Source: Abditibacteriota bacterium
GTDB taxonomy: Bacteria; Armatimonadota; UBA5829
Length of the DNA: 64,000 nt
NCBI GenBank assembly: GCA_017552965.1
Contig: JAFZNQ010000009.1
Coordinates: forward strand, 156,564-220,563
Reading direction: 5' to 3'
A program made the position numbers and the translations under genes. Below the pieces are notes generated by a model. It saw only the letters and a program-made list of their open reading frames with translations. It did not search any database and had not been told where the DNA came from. Positions 1 through 8,209 of this stretch are shown one piece after another. Numbering within the stretch: the first letter of the stretch is position 1; the number at the start of each line of letters is the position of its first letter.

Positions 1-1427
1 TCCGCAGAAAAGTCTGCCCGCTTGTCCTCCGACATGGGGATATAGTCGTATATCTTCATGCTCTTTTCCCAATACCTCTGTCTCACAGACTGCCTGTCCG
101 GGTCGTCTCCTGCCAGCTCCAGGAATATCCGGGCAAACCACAGCAGGTCATTCCTGTATTCCTCCGGATCCGGAAAGAGAGGCAGACTGCAGCGGGACAC
201 GTCGGCTGCCTCCAGATGCTCGATCATCTCTCCGTAGGTCTCTCTCAGAGCCTGCCGGGACCACTGATGCCTGGGGAAGTGGCCCCAGCCCGTGTCCACT
301 ATCTCAAAGGCTTCAAAGAGCTCGCCCAGAGCCCTGTGCTCTTCGCCGAATACCTGAGCGCAAAAATCACCGGATATCATATCCGGGTCCGCATCGGGAT
401 CGGTCATGAGCCTGGCCGCCGCGTATTGGGACATCAGATTCAGCTTGGGAGTCATGGTGTAGCTCATGCCGCCTGAATAAGGCGCCGACGAGCGCCATTC
501 CCTGATCTTCTGGGACATTCTGGGCAGGCGCCAGTGGGGATAAGTGATGAGCTCTCCTTCCGACAGGGAATAATCCCAGGTGATGATCTCTCTCTTTTTG
601 GCTATCTCCCTGGCCCACTTCTTGGCGGGACCGCCCTGCTCGTAGGTGGCGTTGGAACTGAAGCCCAGATTGATCTCCACGAAGGTATCCTCCGGGAACC
701 GGTCCAGCCGGGCCAGAAGATACTCCATGGCAGCCTTTGCTCTGTCCATCCTGCCGTTCCAGATGGGTATTTCCCAGCCGGACGCTTTGAACTCCTGCTC
801 CATCTTTGCCCAGGTGTCCGAGTCGTCGGACATGGGGAAGGAATCGGTCCCCCATCCGGAGAAGGGCGCTCCCCAGGTGCTGAGGCTCACTCTGGTCTCC
901 GGGCGGTTGGCCTTGATGATGCCCGCGATCTCCAGAGAAGTGTCGATATACTCCTCGTGAGTGCAGCCGTGTCTGGCGCAGCCCCCGGGATCTCCGGGGA
1001 ATATGCAGATGATATCCGGCTCCGAGAGGGCCTTTGACCAGTGATCCCACAGGCTGAGAATGAGCTGCTTTTCTTCGGGCACGTTGGGGCAGGCAAAGAA
1101 CCATTTCTGGCCTATGGTGTTGATGATCATCAGCACCTTGACCCTGAGACCGGTTTCGTGAGCGGCCGCGATGGCCCTGTTGATCTCCCGGGTAAAATCT
1201 GCCTGCACCTTTTCTCCGGCGAGTGCCTCCCGGGAAAACATGGTGGGCGGCAGCCAGAACTCCAGCACGTTGAAGCCAAAGCTCTTCAGCATGACGCAAT
1301 ACCGTCGCCAATCCTCCGAGGACCAGCGATTGGGAGCGTCGGGAAATATGACGTTGGCATTCCAGTGGTTCTGGAGATGCTCCGCCAGGTTCACGTAACA
1401 GGAACGGTGAGAAAAATAAGGTGTCAT
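1..1427 (-). CDS. Glycoside-hydrolase-like protein, 3' end missing
   Basis: About 475 codons are visible before the left window edge removes the C-terminus. The ATG at 1427 lies 24 bases after the glyS stop, so it probably shares the glyS transcript. The protein starts MTPYFSHRSCYVNL and is rich in Trp and acidic loops (FPGDPGGC, STWGAPFSGWG, EINLGFSSNATY), as in TIM-barrel glycosidases. I cannot assign a family. No signal peptide is visible, so it would be cytoplasmic unless the start is wrong. The Shine-Dalgarno is weak (AGAGG about 16 bases upstream). A long ORF at 367-1311 in another minus frame is an artefact of this gene. Confidence 0.75.
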   Translation of the reverse strand, partial: MTPYFSHRSCYVNLAEHLQNHWNANVIFPDAPNRWSSEDWRRYCVMLKSFGFNVLEFWLPPTMFSREALAGEKVQADFTREINRAIAAAHETGLRVKVLMIINTIGQKWFFACPNVPEEKQLILSLWDHWSKALSEPDIICIFPGDPGGCARHGCTHEEYIDTSLEIAGIIKANRPETRVSLSTWGAPFSGWGTDSFPMSDDSDTWAKMEQEFKASGWEIPIWNGRMDRAKAAMEYLLARLDRFPEDTFVEINLGFSSNATYEQGGPAKKWAREIAKKREIITWDYSLSEGELITYPHWRLPRMSQKIREWRSSAPYSGGMSYTMTPKLNLMSQYAAARLMTDPDADPDMISGDFCAQVFGEEHRALGELFEAFEIVDTGWGHFPRHQWSRQALRETYGEMIEHLEAADVSRCSLPLFPDPEEYRNDLLWFARIFLELAGDDPDRQSVRQRYWEKSMKIYDYIPMSEDKRADFSA

Positions 1428-1451
1428 ATCGCTGCGAGGCGCCGGAAGCCT

Positions 1452-2768
1452 CTATTCATCCAGCCGGTCTCTCAGATAACCCTTGACCTTGTCCAGGGAT
1501 ACCTTGGTCTGCTCCATGGTGTCTCTGTCCCGGACCGTGACGCAGCCGTCTCCCTCGATGGTGTCAAAGTCCACGGTGACGCACCAGAGGGTACCCACTT
1601 CGTCCTGCCGTCTGTAGAGCTTGCCGATGGAGCCCGTGTCGTCATACTGCACGGCCATGGTCTTCTGCAGGTCGCCGACCAGCTTTTTGGCAGTGGACAC
1701 TATCCGGGGCTCGTTGCGCTTCAGAGGCAGCACTGCCGCTTTGATGGGAGCCAGCTCCTTGGCAAACTTCAGCACGGTGCGTTTTTCGGTCTTGTCTCCC
1801 TTGGGCACCTCTTCCTCGGTGTAGGCTTCGCACAAAAAGGCCAGGATGGACCTGTCGCAGCCGGCGGAGGGCTCTATGACGTAGGGTATGACGTGCTCCT
1901 TCTTGTCTTCGTCGAAGAAGGTCAGCTTTTTCCCGGAGCCCTCGGAATGTCTGCCCAGATCATAATCGGTCCTGTTGGCAATGCCTTCCAGCTCGCCCCA
2001 GCCGAAGGGGAACAGATATTCTATATCAGTGGTGCCCTTGGAATAAAAGGCCAGCTCTGCGGGATCGTGAGGCCGCAGCTGCAGGTGCTCCCGGGAAATG
2101 CCGTATTTCTGATACCAGGCGTATCTCTCGCCTACCCAATACTCAAACCATTCGTCATCGGTCCCGGGCATGCAGAAAAACTCCATCTCCATCTGCTCGA
2201 ACTCTCTGGTCCTGAAGGTAAAGTTGCCGGGGGTGATCTCGTTTCTGAAAGACTTGCCTATCTGTCCTATGCCGAAGGGCAGCTTTTTGCGGGTGGCGTT
2301 CTGCACGTTCTGAAAATTGACAAAAATACCCTGAGCAGTCTCGGGTCTCATGTATATGGTGGTACCGGATTCCTCCACGGGCCCCATATTGGTCCTGAAC
2401 ATACAGTTGAACTGTCTGGCCTCTGTGAGCTCGCCGCCGCATTCGGGGCACACCTTCACGTTGTCCAGATGGTCTGCCCTGAAGCGCTGCTTGCACTGCT
2501 TGCAGTCCACCAGAGGGTCGTTGAAGTTGGTCACGTGGCCGGACACCTCCCAGACTCTGGGATGCATGAGTATGGCGGCGTCTATACCCACCGTGTCTTC
2601 ACGGTTGGAGATCATATCCCGCCACCAGGCTTCCTTTACGTTTCTTTTCAGCTCTATGCCCAGAGGACCGTAGTCCCAGGTGCTGGCGAGACCTCCGTAG
2701 ATCTCCGAAGACTGAAAAATGAGGCCCCGGTTCTTGCACAGGGACACTATCTGCTCCATATCTGTCAT
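1452..2768 (-). CDS. glyS: Glycyl-tRNA synthetase, single-chain type
   Basis: Class II aminoacyl-tRNA synthetase that charges tRNA-Gly in the cytoplasm. It is the homodimeric eukaryote/archaeal/Gram-positive type, not the alpha2beta2 type. Visible features are the N-terminal GLIFQSSEIYGG, a CxxC...CxxC pair (about residues 89-110) that may bind zinc, motif 2 with FRNE near residue 175, and motif 3 around GCDRSILAFL. The C-terminus carries the anticodon-binding domain. A TTG nine bases further upstream (2777) is open, but GGAG abuts that TTG and sits nine bases from the ATG at 2768, so I chose the ATG (438 aa). A consensus-like promoter lies at 2825-2854. Confidence 0.95.
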   Translation of the reverse strand: MTDMEQIVSLCKNRGLIFQSSEIYGGLASTWDYGPLGIELKRNVKEAWWRDMISNREDTVGIDAAILMHPRVWEVSGHVTNFNDPLVDCKQCKQRFRADHLDNVKVCPECGGELTEARQFNCMFRTNMGPVEESGTTIYMRPETAQGIFVNFQNVQNATRKKLPFGIGQIGKSFRNEITPGNFTFRTREFEQMEMEFFCMPGTDDEWFEYWVGERYAWYQKYGISREHLQLRPHDPAELAFYSKGTTDIEYLFPFGWGELEGIANRTDYDLGRHSEGSGKKLTFFDEDKKEHVIPYVIEPSAGCDRSILAFLCEAYTEEEVPKGDKTEKRTVLKFAKELAPIKAAVLPLKRNEPRIVSTAKKLVGDLQKTMAVQYDDTGSIGKLYRRQDEVGTLWCVTVDFDTIEGDGCVTVRDRDTMEQTKVSLDKVKGYLRDRLDE

Positions 2769-2824
2769 TATAGGCAACTCCTGTCTTTTATGCGTTATCC
2801 CGCAGAATGATCGTAAACAATTAA

Positions 2825-2854
2825 ATTATATTATAAAAAGGCTTTTCTTGTCAA
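2825..2854 (-). promoter_or_regulatory. glyS promoter
   Basis: On the minus strand TTGACA (2854-2849) is followed after 18 bases by TATAAT (2830-2825). A second, overlapping TATAAT lies at 2835-2830. Predicted start is near 2818, giving a leader of about 50 bases before the ATG at 2768. Confidence 0.75.
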
Positions 2855-2867
2855 ACGAAGGAGACGG

Positions 2868-3860
2868 TCACTCTATGACGGTCTGCCTGCCGTCCAGAAA
2901 TACGGGCTGGGTCAGCAGCGCGTTGCCGCCGGTATCATAAGCCTTGATCCTGACGTACATCTCGTCCCCTTTTATCTCGTATTCCGCTTCGGGGCCCGTC
3001 GACGCTTTGAGGAGCGCGCCATGACGCCCTATGAACTCGATGCGATAGCTCCTGTCGGCATCCTTCAGTCTGACAGAGGCCCGATCCCGGGAGAGGAGGC
3101 AGGACTCCAATTCCGGCCCGGTGGTGGAGTAAAAGGCGCCCCTTCTCAGAGAGGAGAGTACGTTTTCCTCGGTCAGGGACTCCGCCTCCAGCATTATCCA
3201 GGCCATTCCCGGCGAATTGCGTCTGTGGCGCAGCGAAGAGTCATAGACGTGAGCGTCATCCGTGCCGGTGCCGTACACAGTGCGTCCCGCGGTGAGCAGC
3301 GTGTCCCAGATCCTTTCGTGAGAGGGAAAAGCGGGCGAGCCCTCGTTGGGCACGCCTGAATGCATGTTGATGACCTCCATGAGATAGGGCTCAGTGATAT
3401 GCAGTATCTCGTCGAAGGAATAGGCGTAGCGGAAATTGGGGTGGTTCAGCATGGGGATACCGCCCGCTGCCAGAGTGTCGGTCACACAGGCCCCTGCCTG
3501 CCGGGCAAGCGAATCGCGTATCTCTTCCGTCCGGATCCCGGCGTGGATGCCTATGGCGTTGGCGTGAAACGGGACCAGAGTCCCCATCCTGTTCCTGCAC
3601 ATAAAGGACAGCTCCTGAGCGCCCAGAAGCAGCAGCCCCTCGGGCTTGCGCTTCACGGACAGGGCGGGATCGTAATACACGGAGTGATCGCTGAAGGCCG
3701 CAAAGTCAAAGCCCAGCTCCCCGTAAGTCCGGGCAGCCAGATCCGGGTCGCCGTCGCCGTCGGACAGATTGGTGTGCAGATGCAGCTGGCCTTTGAATAC
3801 ACGGGCATAGGCCCTGCCGGACAGTATGACCGCAAGGGATATAAGCAGAATGAAGAACAT
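2868..3860 (-). CDS. Secreted PHP-domain phosphoesterase
   Basis: 330 aa with an N-terminal signal peptide (hydrophobic to about residue 19, cleavage after AYA). Right after it comes the PHP motif QLHLHT (residues 26-30), followed by DGD and FSDH (about 57-59), the metal ligands of PHP-type metal-dependent phosphoesterases. Later metal-binding candidates are NHPN and DDAH. PHP proteins hydrolyse phosphate esters with two or three metals; the substrate is unknown. Export to the periplasm or outside is inferred from the signal. AGGAGG precedes the ATG. It is transcribed divergently from rnpB. Confidence 0.85.
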   Translation of the reverse strand: MFFILLISLAVILSGRAYARVFKGQLHLHTNLSDGDGDPDLAARTYGELGFDFAAFSDHSVYYDPALSVKRKPEGLLLLGAQELSFMCRNRMGTLVPFHANAIGIHAGIRTEEIRDSLARQAGACVTDTLAAGGIPMLNHPNFRYAYSFDEILHITEPYLMEVINMHSGVPNEGSPAFPSHERIWDTLLTAGRTVYGTGTDDAHVYDSSLRHRRNSPGMAWIMLEAESLTEENVLSSLRRGAFYSTTGPELESCLLSRDRASVRLKDADRSYRIEFIGRHGALLKASTGPEAEYEIKGDEMYVRIKAYDTGGNALLTQPVFLDGRQTVIE

Positions 3861-3926
3861 GTAGCCTCCTGTGTAATGACGATTGGATCGCAGGACCCCA
3901 CGGTTTTCATTCGCAGGCCCTCATAT

Positions 3927-3935
3927 ATTATAGCA
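3927..3935 (-). promoter_or_regulatory. Extended -10 of the PHP gene
   Basis: Minus-strand TGCTATAAT (3935-3927) lies 67 bases upstream of the ATG at 3860. There is no good -35. It sits back to back with the rnpB promoter. Confidence 0.6.
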
Positions 3936-3951
3936 CATCAGGCCGTTTTGT

Positions 3952-3981
3952 TTGTAAAACAGGCGTGAAATCTGATATAAT
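3952..3981 (+). promoter_or_regulatory. rnpB promoter
   Basis: TTGTAA (3952-3957), an 18-base spacer and a perfect TATAAT (3976-3981). The expected start, 3988-3989, coincides with the first base pair of the RNase P RNA P1 helix. Confidence 0.75.
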
Positions 3982-3988
3982 AATATTA

Positions 3989-4316
3989 TAGCAGGCCGGG
4001 CAATCGCACTATACGTGAGGAAAGTCCGGGCTTCAGAGGGCAGGATGACTGCTAACAGCAGCCGGCAGCGATGCCAGGGAAAGTGCCACAGAAAAGAAAA
4101 CTCCGGTCTTCCGGAAAAGCTGAAACGGCGGTGTAAGAGACCACCGGTCCCGCCGAGAGGCGGGAGCCTGGTAAACCCCATCCGAAGCAAGGTCAAATAG
4201 GAAAGCTGCATCCGGCGGCCCGCCGGAGCTTTCGGGTAGTACCGCTGGAGGCCGGCAGCAATGCCGGTCCGAGACAGATGATTGCCTATTACAGAACCCG
4301 GCTTACAGGCCTGCTA
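3989..4316 (+). ncRNA. rnpB: RNase P RNA, bacterial class A
   Basis: Catalytic RNA that matures tRNA 5' ends. The universal 5' core GAGGAAAGTCC is at 4017-4027. Further conserved blocks are AGGGAAAGTGCCACAGAAA (about 4076-4094), AAGAGACCACC, GGTAAACCCC, AAGCAAGGTCAAATAGG, the P4 3' half AGACAGATGATTGCC (4272-4286) and ACAGAACCCGGCTTA (4291-4305). P1 is a nine-base-pair helix closing 3989-3997 with 4308-4316, which defines the ends. No uridine-rich terminator follows, and an ORF begins at once, so 3' processing from a longer transcript is possible. Confidence 0.97.
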
Positions 4317-4343
4317 TCTCTTGTTTTTGGGACGGCGCTTATT

Positions 4344-4610
4344 TTGACAGACGAGGAAAAGCTTACCAGACAGATAGAGGAGATAGCCGAATACATCCAC
4401 AAAAAGAAGCTGGAGGTCCCGGCCATCCTGTTTTTGGAGACCAACAAGCCTCTGGCGCTCTTCAACGGAGCGGCTGTCACCGCCTCCATACCCTTTCTCG
4501 GCGCGGTGTTTTCCGCCGACAAGCTGAAGGTATTGTCGGAGGTGCTGTCCGACAGACGCAACGTCGAGCTTTTGATCAGGGCCTTGGAAGAAAAGGCCGG
4601 GAGTGACTAA
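4344..4610 (+). CDS. Small DUF6754-partner protein (hypothetical)
   Basis: An 88-residue soluble protein, charged and helical at the N-terminus (MTDEEKLTRQIEEIAEYIHKK), then VPAILFLETNKPLALF and a short hydrophobic stretch. The frame is open from an ATG at 4278, but that start lies inside the conserved 3' core of rnpB. I chose the TTG at 4344, which clears the RNA gene and has GGGACGG upstream. From memory, similar short proteins sit directly before DUF6754 membrane proteins in related bacteria; the gene ends three bases before that gene. Function unknown; probably a partner of the membrane protein. Confidence 0.65.
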   Translation: MTDEEKLTRQIEEIAEYIHKKKLEVPAILFLETNKPLALFNGAAVTASIPFLGAVFSADKLKVLSEVLSDRRNVELLIRALEEKAGSD

Positions 4611-4612
4611 TT

Positions 4613-5413
4613 ATGGCATCACACGCTACGCTTTCCGTGTACGTATTGGAAACGCTGCTCATATTTTTCATACTGCTGAGGATATTTCAGGCCAGAGGCG
4701 GCAGGGAGCTCTTTATCAGGCGCATCTCCGGCCTCAACGCCATTGACGAGGCCATCGGCAGGAGCACCGAGATGGGCAAGCCCCTGCTCTACTGCTTCGG
4801 CATGTCCGGCTTCGGCATCGTGGGGCTTCAGAGCCTTGCCATCATGAGCCATATTGCACGGCGCTCCGCCGTGTTCGGCTCCAGGCTGGTATCAGCCTAT
4901 TCCGATTCGCTGCTTCTCGCTGCGGGCAATGAGGTCACCAAGGAAGCCTATGAGGAAATGGGCGTGCCCGACCTCTATGACCCCGAAAACAGCAAATATC
5001 TGTCGGACAACCAGTTCGCATACACCTCTGCGGTAGTGGGACTTACCCACAGGGAAAAGCCCGCCTCTGTGGTGTATATGGGCTATTTTGCCGGAGAGGC
5101 CCTGATCCTCACGGAAAACGGGCAGCAGCAGGGAGCCATCCAGATAGCCGGCACGCCCGAGACCATACAGGTGCCGTTTTTCCTGGCCTCCTGCGACTAC
5201 ACCATCATCGGCGACGAATATTTTGCAGCCGCCGCCTATCTCTCCCGGGAGCCCACTATGCTGGGCAGCCTTTCGGGGCAGGATCTGGGCAAGGCGACTC
5301 TGGCCCTGTTTATCATCGTGGGCGCACTTCTGTCCACCCTGTCGGCCCTGGGCATAGACAACAGTATCATCAACATGCTGCTTGGCAGCTTATTTGCATA
5401 TAACGGAGTATGA
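4613..5413 (+). CDS. DUF6754-type integral membrane protein
   Basis: 266 aa with one N-terminal transmembrane helix (about residues 9-23), a soluble core containing a weakly hydrophobic stretch, and a C-terminal helix (about 230-250). The core has GLTHREKPASVVYMGYFAGEALILTENGQQQGAIQIAGT and SCDYTIIGDEYFAAAAYLS, which I recognise as DUF6754. The function of this family is not established. It lies two bases after its small partner and one base before the next single-pass membrane gene, so all three are probably co-transcribed with the TolC-like gene that follows. Confidence 0.8.
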   Translation: MASHATLSVYVLETLLIFFILLRIFQARGGRELFIRRISGLNAIDEAIGRSTEMGKPLLYCFGMSGFGIVGLQSLAIMSHIARRSAVFGSRLVSAYSDSLLLAAGNEVTKEAYEEMGVPDLYDPENSKYLSDNQFAYTSAVVGLTHREKPASVVYMGYFAGEALILTENGQQQGAIQIAGTPETIQVPFFLASCDYTIIGDEYFAAAAYLSREPTMLGSLSGQDLGKATLALFIIVGALLSTLSALGIDNSIINMLLGSLFAYNGV

Positions 5414-5414
5414 C

Positions 5415-5948
5415 ATGGCAAACAAACGCAAAGACTCTTCCATCAATGTCCCGCTGGTGGTGATCCTTCTCATCATCGTATGCGGCATTGCCTTTGTGAT
5501 CTCATACAGCAACAGAGAGGGCAAGAGAGACACAGGCTCCCTGCCTCCTCCCAACATAAAGCCGGATATCACCCCGGACAGTGACGCCGGATCCGATGAG
5601 CCGCAGACCGTTTCGGAGCCGCGGCCGGCCCCCGGGCCAGAAAGACCGGCGCCGAAAGAAGAAGCCAAGGCAGCAAAAGACACAAAAGAGAGAGAAAAAC
5701 CGGCAGAGGTCAAGTCCTCTCCGTCCAAAAACAAAGAGACCGCCTCGCCCAAAAAGTCCGGCAGTTCCCCGGCTCCCAAAAAGATGTCAAAGGAAGATAT
5801 GTTGGAGCAGCTCAATCGGTTTGACCGGAAGCACAACGAAAACGCGGCCGCCTCGCAGGCCGCCGCAGAGCCTGCCGCTCCCGCTGCCGAGCCTGTTGCT
5901 CCCGCAGCCGAGCCTCAGGAGGCACCTGAGCCTGCAGCAGAGCAATAA
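5415..5948 (+). CDS. Single-pass membrane protein with Pro/Ala/Glu-rich tail
   Basis: 177 aa: a short basic N-terminus (MANKRKDSS), one transmembrane helix (about 9-33), then a long low-complexity Pro/Ala/Lys/Glu region ending in EPAAPAAEPVAPAAEP repeats. The frame is open upstream to 5382, but ATG 5415 directly follows the DUF6754 stop, so I use it. A short helical piece, KKMSKEDMLEQLNRFDRK, lies near residues 123-140. The tail could span part of the periplasm as in TonB-like or adaptor proteins, but no such domain is recognisable. Function unknown. Confidence 0.65.
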   Translation: MANKRKDSSINVPLVVILLIIVCGIAFVISYSNREGKRDTGSLPPPNIKPDITPDSDAGSDEPQTVSEPRPAPGPERPAPKEEAKAAKDTKEREKPAEVKSSPSKNKETASPKKSGSSPAPKKMSKEDMLEQLNRFDRKHNENAAASQAAAEPAAPAAEPVAPAAEPQEAPEPAAEQ

Positions 5949-5969
5949 AGGCAGGACAAGAGACCATCC

Positions 5970-7334
5970 ATGAAGACGTATCACATCACACTGCTCGCGG
6001 CGATCAGCTTCGCCCTCTGCCTTATCTCAGGTGTTTCTCTTGCGGGAGAAGTCCTGCCTCTTTCTCTGGAGGAGGCTATTCTACGGTGCGAGACAGCCAA
6101 CCCCGGCATACAGGCCAAAAGAGAAGCTCTTGAAGCCGCAAGTCACAAGGTAGATCAGGTCAGGGGGATATCCTCCGGGACTCTGGCTCTGGCCGGCAAC
6201 TACACCCTGCTGGACAAAAAGCTGACTACTCCCACCAGGCTGGATACCGACAACCCGGCCCTCGCCGACCTTCTGGCTCCCGTAGTCGCGGTATTGGGAG
6301 GCATTCCCGACGTTTATCTGGGTCCCAGAAATCAGGTGCATCTCGTGGCCGCGTACACCCTGCCCCTTTATACCGGCGGCAAGCTGCCTCTCAGCATCAA
6401 AGCCGCAGAAGAAGAGCTCGGCGCCGGTGAGATGAAGCTGGAGTCGGACATTGACGACCAGGCCTTCAGCGCCGCCGACTACTATCTGCTCACTCTGCTG
6501 ACGGACGCCCTGGTGGACGTGAACCGCGAAGCCCTTGACACAGTCCGCCTCCACGCTCAGCAGGCCCGGGCGGCTTATGAGGTGGGCACTGTGGCCAAAT
6601 ACGACGTGATCAGAGCGGACACTGCCGTCAAGGACAGAGAGAGGCTCCTTTCCGAAGCCGAGACAGACCACCGGGCTGCGGAGCTGGCCCTGAAGACCAT
6701 TCTGGCCCTGGACGAGGACACGGAGCTGCAGCTCACGGACAGCCTCTCCTTTGACGCCGGGGAACAGGACCCCGACGCCCTGCTTGCTCTGGCGAGAGAC
6801 CACAATCCCGGCCTCAAAGCCCTTCAGGGCAAGGTGACCGCCGCCGGCTTCAAGACCAAGGCGGAAAAGGGTGGCGCCCGGCCTCAGATATCTGCCATGG
6901 CCGCAGGCCAGCTCCTCACGGGCAACATCAACGGCGCCGAGCCCAAATGGCTGGTGGGCCTCAACGTGACCATGAACATTTTTGACGGCGGCATCACCGG
7001 GTCCCGGATCAAGGAATCCGCAGCGCAGGAAAGCGTTGCCAGGCTGGAGCTGGAGAACACCGACAGCCTTCTGGAGCTGGGTATACGCACCGCCTGCCTC
7101 AAGCTGCAGACCGCTGTGAAATCCCTGGAGGCAGCCAGAGAATCCATAGTCCTTTCGAAGGAGGCTCTGCGTCTGGCCGAAAAGCGTTTTGAGACAGGCA
7201 ACGGCACAGGCATAGAGGTCATAGACGCCCAGACCGCCCTTTCCGCAGCTGAAGCGGCGGAAAAGGCCGCCATGTATCAGGGCAGAAAATGTCTGCTGAC
7301 CATAGACAAATACTGCGGCACCATAAGGAAATAA
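5970..7334 (+). CDS. TolC-family outer-membrane efflux protein
   Basis: 454 aa with a signal peptide (about 1-25). It shows the TolC internal duplication: two long coiled-coil segments with ALDTVRLHAQQARAAYEVGTVAKYDVIRAD in the first half and LRLAEKRFETGNGTGIEVIDAQTALSAAE in the second, the F-x-x-G-x-[GA] signature before a helix. TolC proteins form trimeric outer-membrane and periplasmic ducts for type I secretion and efflux. The HlyD-like and ABC-2 genes downstream (9027-12684) are natural partners, with two glycerophosphodiesterase genes in between. Confidence 0.88.
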   Translation: MKTYHITLLAAISFALCLISGVSLAGEVLPLSLEEAILRCETANPGIQAKREALEAASHKVDQVRGISSGTLALAGNYTLLDKKLTTPTRLDTDNPALADLLAPVVAVLGGIPDVYLGPRNQVHLVAAYTLPLYTGGKLPLSIKAAEEELGAGEMKLESDIDDQAFSAADYYLLTLLTDALVDVNREALDTVRLHAQQARAAYEVGTVAKYDVIRADTAVKDRERLLSEAETDHRAAELALKTILALDEDTELQLTDSLSFDAGEQDPDALLALARDHNPGLKALQGKVTAAGFKTKAEKGGARPQISAMAAGQLLTGNINGAEPKWLVGLNVTMNIFDGGITGSRIKESAAQESVARLELENTDSLLELGIRTACLKLQTAVKSLEAARESIVLSKEALRLAEKRFETGNGTGIEVIDAQTALSAAEAAEKAAMYQGRKCLLTIDKYCGTIRK

Positions 7335-7338
7335 CGAA

Positions 7339-8208
7339 ATGAAAGCATTGATCGGAATAATATTGGTATTGTTGATATCGGCTGTGGCATGGGCCGGTAC
7401 CGGGAGGTCTGACATGATCATCATAGCTCACAGAGGCAATTCCTCCGCCTTTCCCGAGAACACTCTCGAGGCCTACAAAAGCGCCATCGAGATGGGGGCG
7501 GACTATATCGAAACGGACATCTGGCTGTCCAAAGACGGCGTGCCCGTCATGCTTCACGACGGCAATCTCAACAGGACCGGCGGCGTGGACAAAAACGTGG
7601 CCGACATGACCTTTGACGAGATACGCCGGGTGGAGGTCAATTACCCGGGCAAATTCGGCGACAAATACAGCGGCATACTGGTTCCCTCCGTGGAAGAGGT
7701 GCTTACCCTCTGCAGGGACACCGGCGCCAGAGTGTGTCTGGAGATGAAGACCATCGCCGCCTGCGGCCCGGTGAAAAAGCTCATGGAAAAGACCGGCTTC
7801 AGGGAGGAAATGGCCATCATACTGGTCTGGACCAACGACAACGTCAAAGAAGCCTACAAATACTTCAAAAAGGCCCCCATCTACCACCTGGCTCCTCTGG
7901 GCGGCTACAAAAACGCCGAGGACAAGGACGCCTATTTCAAAGAAATGAGACAGGCAGGCCTGAGAGGTCTGGACGTGAACGCCGGGGAGCTCTTCGGTAT
8001 GCCCGAGGAGGAGATGAACAGATACGTGTTCCTGGCCAAAAAATACGGCATGCCCATAGTGCTGTGGACCGTGGACGACGAGGCCACCATGCACAGGATC
8101 TTTGACGTGGAAGTCAAGGGCAAGGCCACTACTGCCCGCCTGAGCGGCATCACCACCAACGTGCCCGCCATGGGCATGGAGGTCAGAAAGCAGCGGACCG
8201 GAGAATAA
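7339..8208 (+). CDS. Secreted glycerophosphodiester phosphodiesterase
   Basis: 289 aa. A signal peptide (cleavage near AWA, residue 19) precedes a GDPD domain. Catalytic and metal motifs are visible: IAHRGN (about 29-34), FPENT, IETDIWLSKDGVPVMLHDGNLNRT (Glu/Asp metal ligands and the catalytic His) and later LEMKT. It should hydrolyse glycerophosphodiesters to glycerol-3-phosphate and an alcohol outside the cytoplasm. It starts four bases after the tolC-like stop and is followed after one base by a second GDPD gene. Confidence 0.88.
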   Translation: MKALIGIILVLLISAVAWAGTGRSDMIIIAHRGNSSAFPENTLEAYKSAIEMGADYIETDIWLSKDGVPVMLHDGNLNRTGGVDKNVADMTFDEIRRVEVNYPGKFGDKYSGILVPSVEEVLTLCRDTGARVCLEMKTIAACGPVKKLMEKTGFREEMAIILVWTNDNVKEAYKYFKKAPIYHLAPLGGYKNAEDKDAYFKEMRQAGLRGLDVNAGELFGMPEEEMNRYVFLAKKYGMPIVLWTVDDEATMHRIFDVEVKGKATTARLSGITTNVPAMGMEVRKQRTGE

Positions 8209-8209
8209 T

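Noticed and set aside
367..1311. Minus-strand ORF of 314 codons
   Set aside because: It is the +1-type shadow of the real gene in the adjacent minus frame. Its translation is Arg/Gly/His-rich without any domain, while the true frame runs to the window edge.
1041..2810. Plus-strand ORF of 589 codons over glyS
   Set aside because: Antisense shadow of glyS; no ribosome site and no recognisable protein.
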